Shown here piece after piece: positions 35,208 through 43,562 of a DNA stretch of 64,000 bases. The position numbers and the translations under genes were made by a program. This DNA is from Paenibacillus dauci. Lineage in GTDB: Bacteria > Bacillota > Bacilli > Paenibacillales > Paenibacillaceae. Location of the stretch: assembly GCF_000971985.1 (NCBI RefSeq), contig NZ_LAQQ01000002.1:682001-746000 (forward strand), given 5' to 3'. Every line of letters starts with the position of its first letter. Position 1 is the first letter of the stretch. Under the pieces are notes generated by a model, which saw only the letters and a program-made list of their open reading frames with translations, was not told the DNA's origin and did no database searches.

Positions 35208-35438
35208 ATGTTAGTACTATCACGTAAAAAAGGCGAAACCATTGTCATACAAGATAATATTGAAGTGACTGTACTGAGCGTAGAAGGAGATACTATACGT
35301 CTAGGCATCTCTGCTCCTCCTGAAATCAATATTTATCGTCAGGAAATCTACCTGTCAATTCAGGAATCCAATCAGGCTTCCGTAGCACCACAGCAAAATC
35401 AAGTCAAAGCATTGTTAGAGCGATATAACAAAAAATAA
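35208..35438 (+). CDS. csrA: Translational regulator CsrA
   Basis: RNA-binding dimer that blocks ribosome access to flagellin mRNA. The 76-aa product begins MLVLSRKKGETIVIQDNIEV and contains IRLGISAPPEINIYRQEI, the full CsrA fold. ATG 35208 with AAGGGAGG upstream, 1 nt after fliW. Its expected targets are the GGA-loop hairpins before both hag genes. Confidence 0.95.
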   Translation: MLVLSRKKGETIVIQDNIEVTVLSVEGDTIRLGISAPPEINIYRQEIYLSIQESNQASVAPQQNQVKALLERYNKK

Positions 35439-35461
35439 AATGCAAAAAGTATGAAATGCTA

Positions 35462-35488
35462 TAACATAATCCCAAGCATCTCCGATAT
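35462..35488 (+). promoter_or_regulatory. Sigma-D promoter of flagellin gene hag1
   Basis: TAAC (35462-35465), 15-nt spacer, TCCGATAT (35481-35488): 10 of 12 consensus positions. Confidence 0.8.
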
Positions 35489-35550
35489 ATATAATAGACG
35501 CTAGGAAGCAAGCAAAAGCAATTAAAATTGCCGCTCCAGTGTAAAAAAAC

Positions 35551-35593
35551 AAGCATCCACAAGGAAGTGGATAAGCTTACATTCCAAGGAGGA
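35551..35593 (+). promoter_or_regulatory. CsrA-type control site of hag1: GGA-loop hairpin plus ribosome site
   Basis: ATCCAC-AAGGAA-GTGGAT (35555-35572) forms a 6-bp stem with GGA in the loop, extended by AAGC/GCTT outside. The second GGA is in the ribosome site AAGGAGG (35587-35593). This copies the two-site CsrA arrangement known from B. subtilis hag. Confidence 0.8.
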
Positions 35594-35601
35594 AATACAA
35601 A

Positions 35602-36447
35602 ATGATTATTAACCACAATATCGCCGCACTGAATACTTCTCGTGCTCTGAACTCTGCTTCTGGTGCACAAAGCAAATCGATGGAGAAACTGTCTTCCGGT
35701 ATGCGTATCAACCGTGCAGGTGACGATGCAGCAGGTCTGGCAATCTCCGAGAAAATGCGTGGACAGATCCGTGGTCTGGATCAAGCATCCCGTAATGCTC
35801 AAGATGGTATCTCCCTGATCCAAACAGCTGAAGGTGCATTGAACGAAACTCACGACATCCTGCAGCGTATGCGTGAACTTGCAGTACAGTCCGGTAACGA
35901 TACAAACACAACGAATGACCGTCAAAACATCCAGGACGAAGTGGATCAGCTGGCAAAAGAAATCACTCGTATCTCTACTACTACGGAGTTCAACACTAAG
36001 AAATTGCTGAACGGTGATGCTTCTACAACAGCACTGACATTCCAAATTGGTGCAAACAAAGACCAAACAATGAGCCTTTCCATCAGTCAGCTGGATGCAT
36101 CTAGTCTGAATGTAGGTAGCGGTACCGGTGAAGCTGTAACAGGTCTGGATGTAAAAACAAATGCAGCTGCAGCAAGTGCAGCAATCAGCACAATCGATGC
36201 AGCAATCACTAGTGTATCCACACAACGTTCCAAACTGGGTTCTGTACAGAACCGTCTGGAGCACACAATCAACAACCTGGGAGCTTCTTCCGAGAACTTG
36301 ACAGCGGCAGAATCCCGTGTACGTGACGTAGACATGGCTTCCGAGATGGTAAAACAAACCAAGAACTCGATCCTGTCTCAAGCAGCGCAAGCAATGTTGT
36401 CTCAAGCCAACCAACAGCCACAAGGTGTATTGCAACTGCTTCGTTAA
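35602..36447 (+). CDS. hag: Flagellin (copy 1)
   Basis: Filament subunit of 281 aa, a short flagellin with conserved D0/D1 ends (MIINHNIAALNTSRALNSAS, and SQANQQPQGVLQLLR at the C-terminus) and only a small central region (about 130-195). It is 276/281 identical by eye to the copy at 37790; the five differences all lie at about residues 140-190. Codon use is strongly biased (highly expressed). It has sigma-D and CsrA/FliW control sites. A glycosyltransferase follows. Confidence 0.96.
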   Translation: MIINHNIAALNTSRALNSASGAQSKSMEKLSSGMRINRAGDDAAGLAISEKMRGQIRGLDQASRNAQDGISLIQTAEGALNETHDILQRMRELAVQSGNDTNTTNDRQNIQDEVDQLAKEITRISTTTEFNTKKLLNGDASTTALTFQIGANKDQTMSLSISQLDASSLNVGSGTGEAVTGLDVKTNAAAASAAISTIDAAITSVSTQRSKLGSVQNRLEHTINNLGASSENLTAAESRVRDVDMASEMVKQTKNSILSQAAQAMLSQANQQPQGVLQLLR

Positions 36448-36457
36448 TATGTACTTT

Positions 36458-36488
36458 AAAACGGTCTCCTTTTGGAGGCCGTTTTTTA
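36458..36488 (+). terminator. Intrinsic terminator after hag1
   Basis: AAACGGTCTCC-TTTT-GGAGGCCGTTT followed by TTTAT. Confidence 0.9.
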
Positions 36489-36551
36489 TATAAGACAGCT
36501 AGCATATATACTATAATTAGTCTTTAAAGGTAAATATAGCAGGAGGGATAT

Positions 36552-37628
36552 ATGGGAACTCTTTCTTTAGTCATGATTGTGAAGAATGAATCAGCTAAAA
36601 TCCAACGCTGTTTCGATAGTGTCAAGTTGCTAGTAGATGAGATAATTGTGGTAGATACAGGATCAGAAGATAACACTAAAGATATAGCTTTAAGCTATAA
36701 TGCTAAAGTATTCGACTACGTATGGAATGATAATTTTGCAGAAGCGAGAAACTTTGCCTTAGAACACTCTACAGGGGAGTGGAATTTGGTTCTCGACGGC
36801 GATGAATACATTCAGCGGGAATCTTGGGAAGAGATTAAAGCTTTTACTAAAGGTCCCTTACGTATTGGAAGAATTAAGCAGATTAATATTTTTGAACAAG
36901 ACGGTGAACTAAAGGAATCCCAAGCATTGATTTCCAGGCTCTTGCCTAGAAATATACGTTATAGTGGAAGTATCCATGAGCAAGTGGAGTCGCAAGGTCT
37001 TCAACGAGTTAATACGAATATTAATGTATATCATGATGGATATTTTCAAACGAATAAAACAGAGCGTAATGTCCAGCTTTTAAAGACAGCATTAAAGTCT
37101 AATATTAAAGATGCTTATATTTTGTATCAATTGGCTAATGAGTATAGGATAAATACCGAATATAAAAAAGCGGAAATATACTTTGAACGCAGTTATGCCT
37201 TAGTAAGACCAGAGGATGGGTTTAAGCCAGTATTAGTTGTAGGATACCTGTATAATATAATTGCCATGAAGGATAACATTGAACAGGGATTAACTATCAT
37301 AGAAAAGGAACAACACCACTTCTATGATTACCCTGATTTCTATTTTGTTTGTGGCTTTTATTATATGGAACTTGTTTTTAGCAATATTCAAAAGTACATT
37401 AGCTATTTTTCATACATTGAGAAGTTTTATTTGAAATGTTTAGAAATCGGGGAAACTAATAAGTACGATAGCGTAAAAGGAACAGGTAGCTTTCGCGCAG
37501 CTTATAATTTAGGCGTATACTACGAAACTACCGGCAATCTAGAAAATGCAATTAATTATTATCAACAATCCGCAGCATTAGGGTACGAGGTTGCTATGCA
37601 GCGTATCATAAAATTAAAAGGTAATTAA
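36552..37628 (+). CDS. Family 2 glycosyltransferase with C-terminal TPR-like helices (flagellin-linked)
   Basis: The 358-aa product has a GT2 domain in its first ~200 residues: LSLVMIVKNESAKIQRC, the nucleotide-binding VDEIIVVDTGSEDNT, and the DxD-type LVLDGDEY near 82; the last ~150 residues are TPR-like helical repeats. Position between two flagellin genes suggests O-glycosylation of flagellin, as for similar proteins in other Firmicutes; sugar donor unknown. The gene is AT-rich compared with hag. GGAGGG before ATG. A TATAAT at 36512-36517 has no good -35. Confidence 0.85.
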   Translation: MGTLSLVMIVKNESAKIQRCFDSVKLLVDEIIVVDTGSEDNTKDIALSYNAKVFDYVWNDNFAEARNFALEHSTGEWNLVLDGDEYIQRESWEEIKAFTKGPLRIGRIKQINIFEQDGELKESQALISRLLPRNIRYSGSIHEQVESQGLQRVNTNINVYHDGYFQTNKTERNVQLLKTALKSNIKDAYILYQLANEYRINTEYKKAEIYFERSYALVRPEDGFKPVLVVGYLYNIIAMKDNIEQGLTIIEKEQHHFYDYPDFYFVCGFYYMELVFSNIQKYISYFSYIEKFYLKCLEIGETNKYDSVKGTGSFRAAYNLGVYYETTGNLENAINYYQQSAALGYEVAMQRIIKLKGN

Positions 37629-37651
37629 TTGAAAAAATAGAAAAAAAGTAT

Positions 37652-37677
37652 TAATTATCCCGCGATAGATCCGATAT
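37652..37677 (+). promoter_or_regulatory. Sigma-D promoter of flagellin gene hag2
   Basis: TCCGATAT (37670-37677) as in hag1, with TAAT (37652-37655) 14 nt upstream or TTAA with 15 nt. The flanking bases differ from hag1, so the duplication boundary or later drift lies here. Confidence 0.7.
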
Positions 37678-37738
37678 ATATATTAGGCGCTAAGAAGCAG
37701 TCATAAACGAATAACATGATTGTAACATTCGCAAAAAC

Positions 37739-37781
37739 AAGCATCCACAAGGAAGTGGATAAGCTTACATTCCAAGGAGGA
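37739..37781 (+). promoter_or_regulatory. CsrA-type control site of hag2
   Basis: Identical to the hag1 site: GGA-loop hairpin (37743-37760) and GGA-containing ribosome site (37775-37781). The identity between the two leaders begins around 35546/37734. Confidence 0.8.
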
Positions 37782-37789
37782 AATACAAA

Positions 37790-38635
37790 ATGATTATTAA
37801 CCACAATATCGCCGCACTGAATACTTCTCGTGCTCTGAACTCTGCTTCTGGTGCACAAAGCAAATCGATGGAGAAACTGTCTTCCGGTATGCGTATCAAC
37901 CGTGCAGGTGACGATGCAGCAGGTCTGGCAATCTCCGAGAAAATGCGTGGACAGATCCGTGGTCTGGATCAAGCATCCCGTAATGCTCAAGATGGTATCT
38001 CCCTGATCCAAACAGCTGAAGGTGCATTGAACGAGACGCATGATATCTTGCAGCGTATGCGTGAACTTGCAGTACAGTCCGGTAACGATACAAACACAAC
38101 GAATGACCGTCAAAACATCCAGGACGAAGTGGATCAGCTGGCAAAAGAAATCACTCGTATCTCTACTACTACGGAGTTCAATACTAAGAAATTGCTGAAT
38201 GGTGATGCTTCTACATCCCCATTGACATTCCAAATTGGTGCAAACAAAGACCAAACAATGAGCCTTTCCATCAGTCAGCTGGATGCAGCTAGTCTGGGTG
38301 TAGGTAGCGGTACCGGTGAAGCTGTAACAGGTCTGGATGTAAAAACAAATGCAGCTACGGCAAGTGCAGCAATCAGCACAATCGATGCAGCAATCACTAG
38401 TGTGTCCACACAACGTTCCAAACTGGGTTCTGTACAGAACCGCCTGGAGCACACAATCAACAACCTGGGAGCTTCTTCCGAGAACTTGACAGCGGCAGAA
38501 TCCCGTGTACGTGACGTAGACATGGCTTCCGAGATGGTAAAACAAACCAAGAACTCGATCCTGTCTCAAGCAGCGCAAGCAATGTTGTCTCAAGCCAACC
38601 AACAGCCACAAGGTGTATTGCAACTGCTTCGCTAA
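37790..38635 (+). CDS. Flagellin (copy 2)
   Basis: 281-aa flagellin nearly identical to hag1. The five substitutions are Thr/Ala to Ser/Pro near 141-142, Ser/Asn to Ala/Gly near 167-170 and Ala to Thr near 190, all in the surface-exposed centre. Nucleotide identity is also very high, including the leader, pointing to recent duplication or ongoing gene conversion. It has its own sigma-D promoter, CsrA site and terminator, so it can be expressed independently, and is followed by a different glycosyltransferase. Confidence 0.96.
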   Translation: MIINHNIAALNTSRALNSASGAQSKSMEKLSSGMRINRAGDDAAGLAISEKMRGQIRGLDQASRNAQDGISLIQTAEGALNETHDILQRMRELAVQSGNDTNTTNDRQNIQDEVDQLAKEITRISTTTEFNTKKLLNGDASTSPLTFQIGANKDQTMSLSISQLDAASLGVGSGTGEAVTGLDVKTNAATASAAISTIDAAITSVSTQRSKLGSVQNRLEHTINNLGASSENLTAAESRVRDVDMASEMVKQTKNSILSQAAQAMLSQANQQPQGVLQLLR

Positions 38636-38641
38636 TTTTCC

Positions 38642-38672
38642 AAAAGGTCTCTAATATAAGAGGCCTTTTTTA
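38642..38672 (+). terminator. Intrinsic terminator after hag2
   Basis: AAAAGGTCTCT and AGAGGCCTTT (one G-U) followed by TTTTA. Confidence 0.85.
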
Positions 38673-38685
38673 TTTGGTAAATTAC

Positions 38686-38713
38686 TAATAGGTTGTCACT
38701 GATTTGCCGATGA
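38686..38713 (+). promoter_or_regulatory. Possible sigma-D promoter of the second glycosyltransferase
   Basis: TAAT (38686-38689), 16-nt spacer, GCCGATGA (38706-38713): 9 of 12 consensus positions, about 36 nt before the ATG. Overlapping TATAAT hexamers (38720-38725, 38729-38734) lack good -35 partners. Confidence 0.4.
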
Positions 38714-38753
38714 TTGGATTATAATAAATATAATCAAGTGATGGGGGAACATA

Positions 38754-40634
38754 ATGAATCTAACTATCTCTCTATGCATGATCGTTAAAAACGAAGATAA
38801 GGTTCTAAATAGATGCCTAAACAGTGTGAAAGATCAAGTGGATGAAATTATTTTAGTAGATACTGGGTCTACAGATAATACCTTAGAAATTGCAAAACAT
38901 TATACCGATAAAATATACCATTTTGATTGGGTGGATGATTTTGCTGCTGCTCGTAATTATTCAATTTCTAAGGCGACTGGAGATTATATTCTGATATTAG
39001 ATGCAGATGAGTATTTTGAGTCTAACGCTAATTTAAAAAAAGATATAACCGAGCAGAAAGATTATTATATTGTGACAATAAAAAATCTACTTTCTAATAA
39101 TCATGCTTATAGCCACATGACTGTTCGCTTGTTTGCTCGGGATGCAGGCTTGCTGTATAAAAATCGCTTACATGAGCACTTAAATATTGAGGAAAAAGAG
39201 GCTGAGTTGGTTAGAGGAGAATTAGCTTCTGTACTTCTTCACACCGGATATAACAATGAGACGATGGAAGAAAAAGATAAAAAAGAACGTAATTTCCCTT
39301 TAATGTTAAGGGAAGTGAAAGATAACCCAACTGGATATAATCTATTCAATATGGGAAAGATATATATAGGAAGAGCAGAGTATGAAGAAGCACTAAAATA
39401 TTTTCAAAGAGCATATCCGAAAAGCAGTAATAGAATGTATCAGCCAGAGTTGCTGAATAGACTTGCTGAAACATTAGAATATATGAATCGGCCGAAAGAG
39501 GCCTTGAAGATATTAACTGATGCTGTAGAACTCTATGAGGAAGACACAGATCTACTAAATTCATTGGCTAAATCTTATATGCAACAGGGTTATTATATAG
39601 ATGCGGAAGCAATCCTTCACAAATGTTTTGAAATTGGTGATAAAGGTGTAGCTGTTACAGAAGGCTCGGGAAGCTATCTGGCTCACTTTTTGTTGTCAGA
39701 ATTGTATGAGAAGCAAGGAAGAATTATGGATAGCTATGAAGCTATTTTAAAATCGATACAGATAAATAATAAGATTTCTGCAACTTTAACCAAATATTTA
39801 AATACTGTGAGTAGGACTGGCATACCAGAAAATGAAATTCAGCAAAATATAGATGTTATTTACAATATTAATAATGTTGAGGATCTGAAACTTCTCATTG
39901 AGGTTTTATATACAATTAGACACCCATTGTTACAATCCAATATCAAACAGTATGATCTGAACTTAGAGGAAAATGTTAAATCTATCGCCCTTCAATATAT
40001 TGGACATTATGAAGAAGCAAAGCATTCATGGATGAATATAGAAAGTATAAAAAAAGAAAATGCTATGGACGTTCTCGTTTTGTCGATTATTCTTCAGGAT
40101 ATGGAACTTTACAAAAAGGTCAAAGATTTTATGAATTTAAGTACAAAAGAGCAAAAAATAATTCAAAGTTTAATTGATGATAGCATAATCATTAAAAAAG
40201 TAGGATACAGTACAGATCTAGAAAAGATTTTGCTTACTAGTGCACAACTATTAATAAAAGTACAGGAGTATGTTTCTTTCCAGAAGGTCACCGCTCATCT
40301 TATGCAAGGAAGCGTAAAAGCGAAATTAAAACTAGGGCAGTTGCTAATCGATTATAACTTCTTTGATGCAGCGACAGATGTTCTTCTAAACGTGCATAAT
40401 GTGGAGCCAACCAATGCAATAGCTACTGGCTTATTAGGAGATATTAGTTATAGAAACAATCAATTGGACGATGCTTTATTTTTATACCAAAAGAGCATAG
40501 ATTTATCTAATGAGTACATTTATTTTGAAAAGTTATATCGTGTACTGAGTAAGTTAGATGAAATTGATCAAAAAAAACAGTTGAAGAATATTATCGAAAA
40601 TCAATTTCCTTTAGCTAAATGGGTACGCAAATAG
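38754..40634 (+). CDS. Family 2 glycosyltransferase with many TPR repeats (flagellin-linked)
   Basis: The 626-aa product has an N-terminal GT2 domain (about 1-200: ISLCMIVKNEDKVLNRC, VDEIILVDTGSTDNT, DxD-type LILDADEYFE) closely related to the gene at 36552, then about 420 residues of TPR-type helical repeats (for example YEEALKYFQRAYPKS and QLDDALFLYQKSIDL), longer than in its relative. Likely recognises flagellin or another filament protein through the repeats and glycosylates it. AT-rich. It ends before a strong terminator that overlaps the flaG promoter. Confidence 0.85.
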   Translation: MNLTISLCMIVKNEDKVLNRCLNSVKDQVDEIILVDTGSTDNTLEIAKHYTDKIYHFDWVDDFAAARNYSISKATGDYILILDADEYFESNANLKKDITEQKDYYIVTIKNLLSNNHAYSHMTVRLFARDAGLLYKNRLHEHLNIEEKEAELVRGELASVLLHTGYNNETMEEKDKKERNFPLMLREVKDNPTGYNLFNMGKIYIGRAEYEEALKYFQRAYPKSSNRMYQPELLNRLAETLEYMNRPKEALKILTDAVELYEEDTDLLNSLAKSYMQQGYYIDAEAILHKCFEIGDKGVAVTEGSGSYLAHFLLSELYEKQGRIMDSYEAILKSIQINNKISATLTKYLNTVSRTGIPENEIQQNIDVIYNINNVEDLKLLIEVLYTIRHPLLQSNIKQYDLNLEENVKSIALQYIGHYEEAKHSWMNIESIKKENAMDVLVLSIILQDMELYKKVKDFMNLSTKEQKIIQSLIDDSIIIKKVGYSTDLEKILLTSAQLLIKVQEYVSFQKVTAHLMQGSVKAKLKLGQLLIDYNFFDAATDVLLNVHNVEPTNAIATGLLGDISYRNNQLDDALFLYQKSIDLSNEYIYFEKLYRVLSKLDEIDQKKQLKNIIENQFPLAKWVRK

Positions 40635-40660
40635 TTATAAGCAAGATGCAAATTAAATAT

Positions 40661-40707
40661 AAAAAACAGATAAGTTTTAGATAGGATCTAAAACTTATCT
40701 GTTTTTT
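40661..40707. terminator. Strong bidirectional terminator before flaG
   Basis: AACAGATAAGTTTTAGA and TCTAAAACTTATCTGTT pair over 17 bp, flanked by A-run and T-run. The right arm and T-run contain the -35 and spacer of the flaG sigma-D promoter. Confidence 0.92.
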
Positions 40708-40715
40708 ACCGATAT
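40689..40715 (+). promoter_or_regulatory. Sigma-D promoter for flaG-fliD-fliS-fliT
   Basis: TAAA (40689-40692), 15-nt spacer, ACCGATAT (40708-40715): 11 of 12 consensus positions. It overlaps the terminator at 40661-40707. Confidence 0.8.
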
Positions 40716-40752
40716 ATATATTAACTAATTACTATACGGAGGTGAGTTCTTA

Positions 40753-41124
40753 ATGGATTTTAAACTTACATTTTCATCTAGTGGTTCATATACTCCATCA
40801 ATCACTCCTTCGTCTACACCTTCAGATAATTCTTTGATGGAAAATGCCAGTGTAAGTGAGGTTAAAAGGCTTGAGAAACAAGGTGCTATCATACCAGCTG
40901 GACAGGAAGAAGTTATTAAACGATTGGAACATGCTTTTAAAGCATTATCAGGGCCTGAAACAACATTGGAAGTCAGTATGCATAAAGAAACACATAGCAT
41001 CATGGTTAAAGTACTAAACAAGGATACTGGAGAGGTGATACGAGAGGTGCCACCAGAGAAGACGCTTGATCTAGTAGCTAACATGATGCATATTGCCGGA
41101 ATTTTGGTGGATAAACGTACTTAA
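40753..41124 (+). CDS. flaG: FlaG family flagellar protein
   Basis: 123-aa protein of the FlaG (YvyC) family, implicated in filament length control. A Ser/Pro/Thr-rich N-terminal 30 residues precede a conserved C-terminal part (ETLLEVSMHKETHSIMVKVL-like beta strands, then TGEVIREVPPEKTLDLVA). ATG 40753 with GGAGGTGAG upstream. Starts the flaG-fliD-fliS-fliT operon. Confidence 0.88.
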   Translation: MDFKLTFSSSGSYTPSITPSSTPSDNSLMENASVSEVKRLEKQGAIIPAGQEEVIKRLEHAFKALSGPETTLEVSMHKETHSIMVKVLNKDTGEVIREVPPEKTLDLVANMMHIAGILVDKRT

Positions 41125-41162
41125 ATCAATATGAAATTTTATTATACAGAGGAGGCAATATC

Positions 41163-42665
41163 ATGTCCTATATGGCTTCAGCTTCATCAGCTCTACGTGT
41201 CGGTGGGCTAGCATCTGGTATGGATACAGATTCAATTGTCAAAAAAATGATGACTGCAGAGCGTATTCCATTAGATAAGTTAAATCAGCAAAAGCAACTA
41301 ACGGAGTGGAAGCGCGAATCCTATCGTGAAATTAACAGCAAATTGGTTGATTTCCGTCAGAATAAATTAACGGAATTTAGAAAATCAGATAGTCTTAATG
41401 CGAACGTAGCTAGTATATCGGGTAATACAAGTGCTGTTAAAGCAACAGCCTTAGCTAATGCTACCGGTGCACCAATGAATGTTACAGTGACACAATTAGC
41501 TACCAAAGACAATATAAATGGAGCTGCTCTTACAACCGCAAGTAATGTAAAAGCAACAGGTGCTACCACTTTGGCTCAACTGAACGGTGCTTCAGCTGAT
41601 TCAACTACAACTTATACAATAAAAATAAACAATGTTGATTTAGCATTCAAAGGTACAGATACAATCACTTCTGTAGTTAATCAAATCAATGCAAAAACAG
41701 ATACTAAAGCAAATGCTTCATTTGATGAAATTACTGGCAAGTTTAATATTAGTGCCAAAGATTTTGGAGCAAATAAGCTTAATGTAGATACAAGTGGAAG
41801 TTTTGCTGGTTTAGCAGGTATGGGAAATGAGGTAGTTACACAAGCACAACAGGCAAAGGCAAATATTAATGGAACCGAACTTATGTTTGATAGCAATACG
41901 AATACAATCAATGGTGTTCAATTATCATTTCTTTCTACTTCTGGAGCAGCAGGCGCTTCTAATATTACTACAACAACGGATGCATCTAAGGTTGTAGAGA
42001 CGGTAAAGTCATTTATTACTGCCTATAATGATTTATTAAATTCTTTGAAGACCAAAACTGAAGAGACAAAGTATAAAAATTATGCACCTTTAACATCAGA
42101 TCAGAAGAAAGAAATGACTGATGATGATATTACAGCCTGGACAGCAAAATCTAAAAGTGGATCATTGAAAAACGATGATATACTAAAATCAGCTACTCAG
42201 GATATGCGTAATATTATTACTTCTGCATTAGGCAACAGTGCATCTGGAACAAGCCTTGCTGCTATGGGTATTACTACGGGAGCTTACAATGAGGGCGGTA
42301 AACTATATTTAGATGAAAAGAAGTTAACAGTTGCTATACAAAGTAATCCTCAAGCAGTTATCTCTACCTTCCAGGATCCTGATAAAGGAATATTTAATCA
42401 GTTATATAATAAGACAAATGATAGTATTACTAAATTGGCTGATAGAGCAGGAACTTCTAGATTTAGTAGTGATATCACTGCAGCTTTTAATATTAAAAGT
42501 GATATGGCGAAAGAATTAACAGATTACGATAAACGAATCTCCTCCTTAAGCAGTCGACTTAATGATCGTGAAACACGTTATTATAATCAGTTCTCAGCCA
42601 TGGAATCAGCTTTATCTAAATTAAATTCTCAGTCGAGCAGTCTTTCAAGTTACCTAAGCTCATAA
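41163..42665 (+). CDS. fliD: Flagellar filament cap protein FliD
   Basis: Cap at the filament tip that folds incoming flagellin. The 500-aa product has the FliD N-terminus (LRVGGLASGMDTDSIVKKMM), the TVTQLATKDN motif, a central variable region and the C-terminal coiled-coil domain (YDKRISSLSSRLNDRETRYY, then FSAMESALSKLNSQSS). GAGGAGG before ATG 41163. AT-rich compared with flgK. Confidence 0.95.
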   Translation: MSYMASASSALRVGGLASGMDTDSIVKKMMTAERIPLDKLNQQKQLTEWKRESYREINSKLVDFRQNKLTEFRKSDSLNANVASISGNTSAVKATALANATGAPMNVTVTQLATKDNINGAALTTASNVKATGATTLAQLNGASADSTTTYTIKINNVDLAFKGTDTITSVVNQINAKTDTKANASFDEITGKFNISAKDFGANKLNVDTSGSFAGLAGMGNEVVTQAQQAKANINGTELMFDSNTNTINGVQLSFLSTSGAAGASNITTTTDASKVVETVKSFITAYNDLLNSLKTKTEETKYKNYAPLTSDQKKEMTDDDITAWTAKSKSGSLKNDDILKSATQDMRNIITSALGNSASGTSLAAMGITTGAYNEGGKLYLDEKKLTVAIQSNPQAVISTFQDPDKGIFNQLYNKTNDSITKLADRAGTSRFSSDITAAFNIKSDMAKELTDYDKRISSLSSRLNDRETRYYNQFSAMESALSKLNSQSSSLSSYLSS

Positions 42666-42689
42666 TATAAAATTCGAGGATGGTGCAAT

Positions 42690-43082
42690 ATGATTTCTTC
42701 ACCTTATGAAAAATACCGGCAAAATGCAGTACAAACTTCTCCTGGACAACTTCTTATTATGCTATATGATGGAGCGATTCGTTTCATTCTTGCAGCTATT
42801 GATGGGGTTGATCAAAAAGATCATATTAAATCTAATACCAATTTTGGTAAAGCGCAGACTATTATTAGTGAACTGCGGGCTACTTTAAATCATTCTTATG
42901 AAATTGCTGGAAGTCTTGAGAAATTGTATGAATATATGAATTATTTATTGATTCAGGCGAATATTAAGAAGAATGTTGAACCAGCTGAAGAAGTATTAGG
43001 TTATCTGAGAGACTTACGCGAGTCCTGGGTAGAGGCCAATAAAATTGCACCGATTAATGCTAATGAAGCAAGACATGGATAA
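42690..43082 (+). CDS. fliS: Flagellar export chaperone FliS
   Basis: Chaperone that holds flagellin before export. The 130-aa product begins YEKYRQNAVQTSPGQLLIML, the FliS signature, and has the four-helix pattern (YEYMNYLLIQANIKKN, then LGYLRDLRESWVEA). It overlaps the next gene by 8 nt. Confidence 0.94.
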   Translation: MISSPYEKYRQNAVQTSPGQLLIMLYDGAIRFILAAIDGVDQKDHIKSNTNFGKAQTIISELRATLNHSYEIAGSLEKLYEYMNYLLIQANIKKNVEPAEEVLGYLRDLRESWVEANKIAPINANEARHG

Positions 43083-43410
43083 TCCGCTTAATAAATTGTC
43101 GGAAATTAATAAAGACTATATGCTTCGCATAAGTGAGTTGAGTTACGAAGAAATAGAGTCATTATTTGAAATACGTGACTCTTTAATATCAATGTTACCA
43201 GCATATTTTGAACAATATTCAATTACGGAAGAAGATAAGAAGTGTATTGAGTCGATTATGAAAGATGATTTACTTTTTGCAAGTAGAATAAAAGAATTGA
43301 AAAGAGATGCAGCTGATTGGCTTGCTCATCGAAATGCAGCAAAATCTCAAAAAAATGCTTATGAATTACAATATGCAAGTAATGGAATTCTAATGGACAA
43401 GCGCGAATAG
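43075..43410 (+). CDS. FliT-like flagellar protein
   Basis: Helical 111-aa protein (from ATG 43075, MDNPLNKLSEI) at the position of fliT; upstream in-frame ATGs at 43045, 43057 and 43063 are possible. Sequence similarity to FliT is low, so the name is from position, size and helix content. FliT would be the FliD chaperone. The start overlaps the fliS stop, indicating coupling. Confidence 0.65.
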   Translation: MDNPLNKLSEINKDYMLRISELSYEEIESLFEIRDSLISMLPAYFEQYSITEEDKKCIESIMKDDLLFASRIKELKRDAADWLAHRNAAKSQKNAYELQYASNGILMDKRE

Positions 43411-43413
43411 TAT

Positions 43414-43454
43414 AAATGGTTCTAGTTCATGTATGGGCTAGAACCATTTAATTT
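43414..43454. terminator. Intrinsic terminator of the flaG operon
   Basis: AAATGGTTCTAG and CTAGAACCATTT pair perfectly over 12 bp, followed by AATTT. It separates the flagellar operon from the CDP-sugar island. Confidence 0.85.
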
Positions 43455-43460
43455 ATCAAG

Positions 43461-43489
43461 TTTACAATGAGACAAGTAATACATATAAT
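43461..43489 (+). promoter_or_regulatory. Sigma-A promoter of the CDP-sugar island
   Basis: TTTACA (43461-43466), 17-nt spacer, TATAAT (43484-43489), about 70 nt before rfbF. Confidence 0.75.
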
Positions 43490-43562
43490 TATTCTGCATA
43501 ACGAAGAGAATTATTTGGATTATTTGTTTTAATTTGTAACTTAATATAAGGAGGGAATTAAT

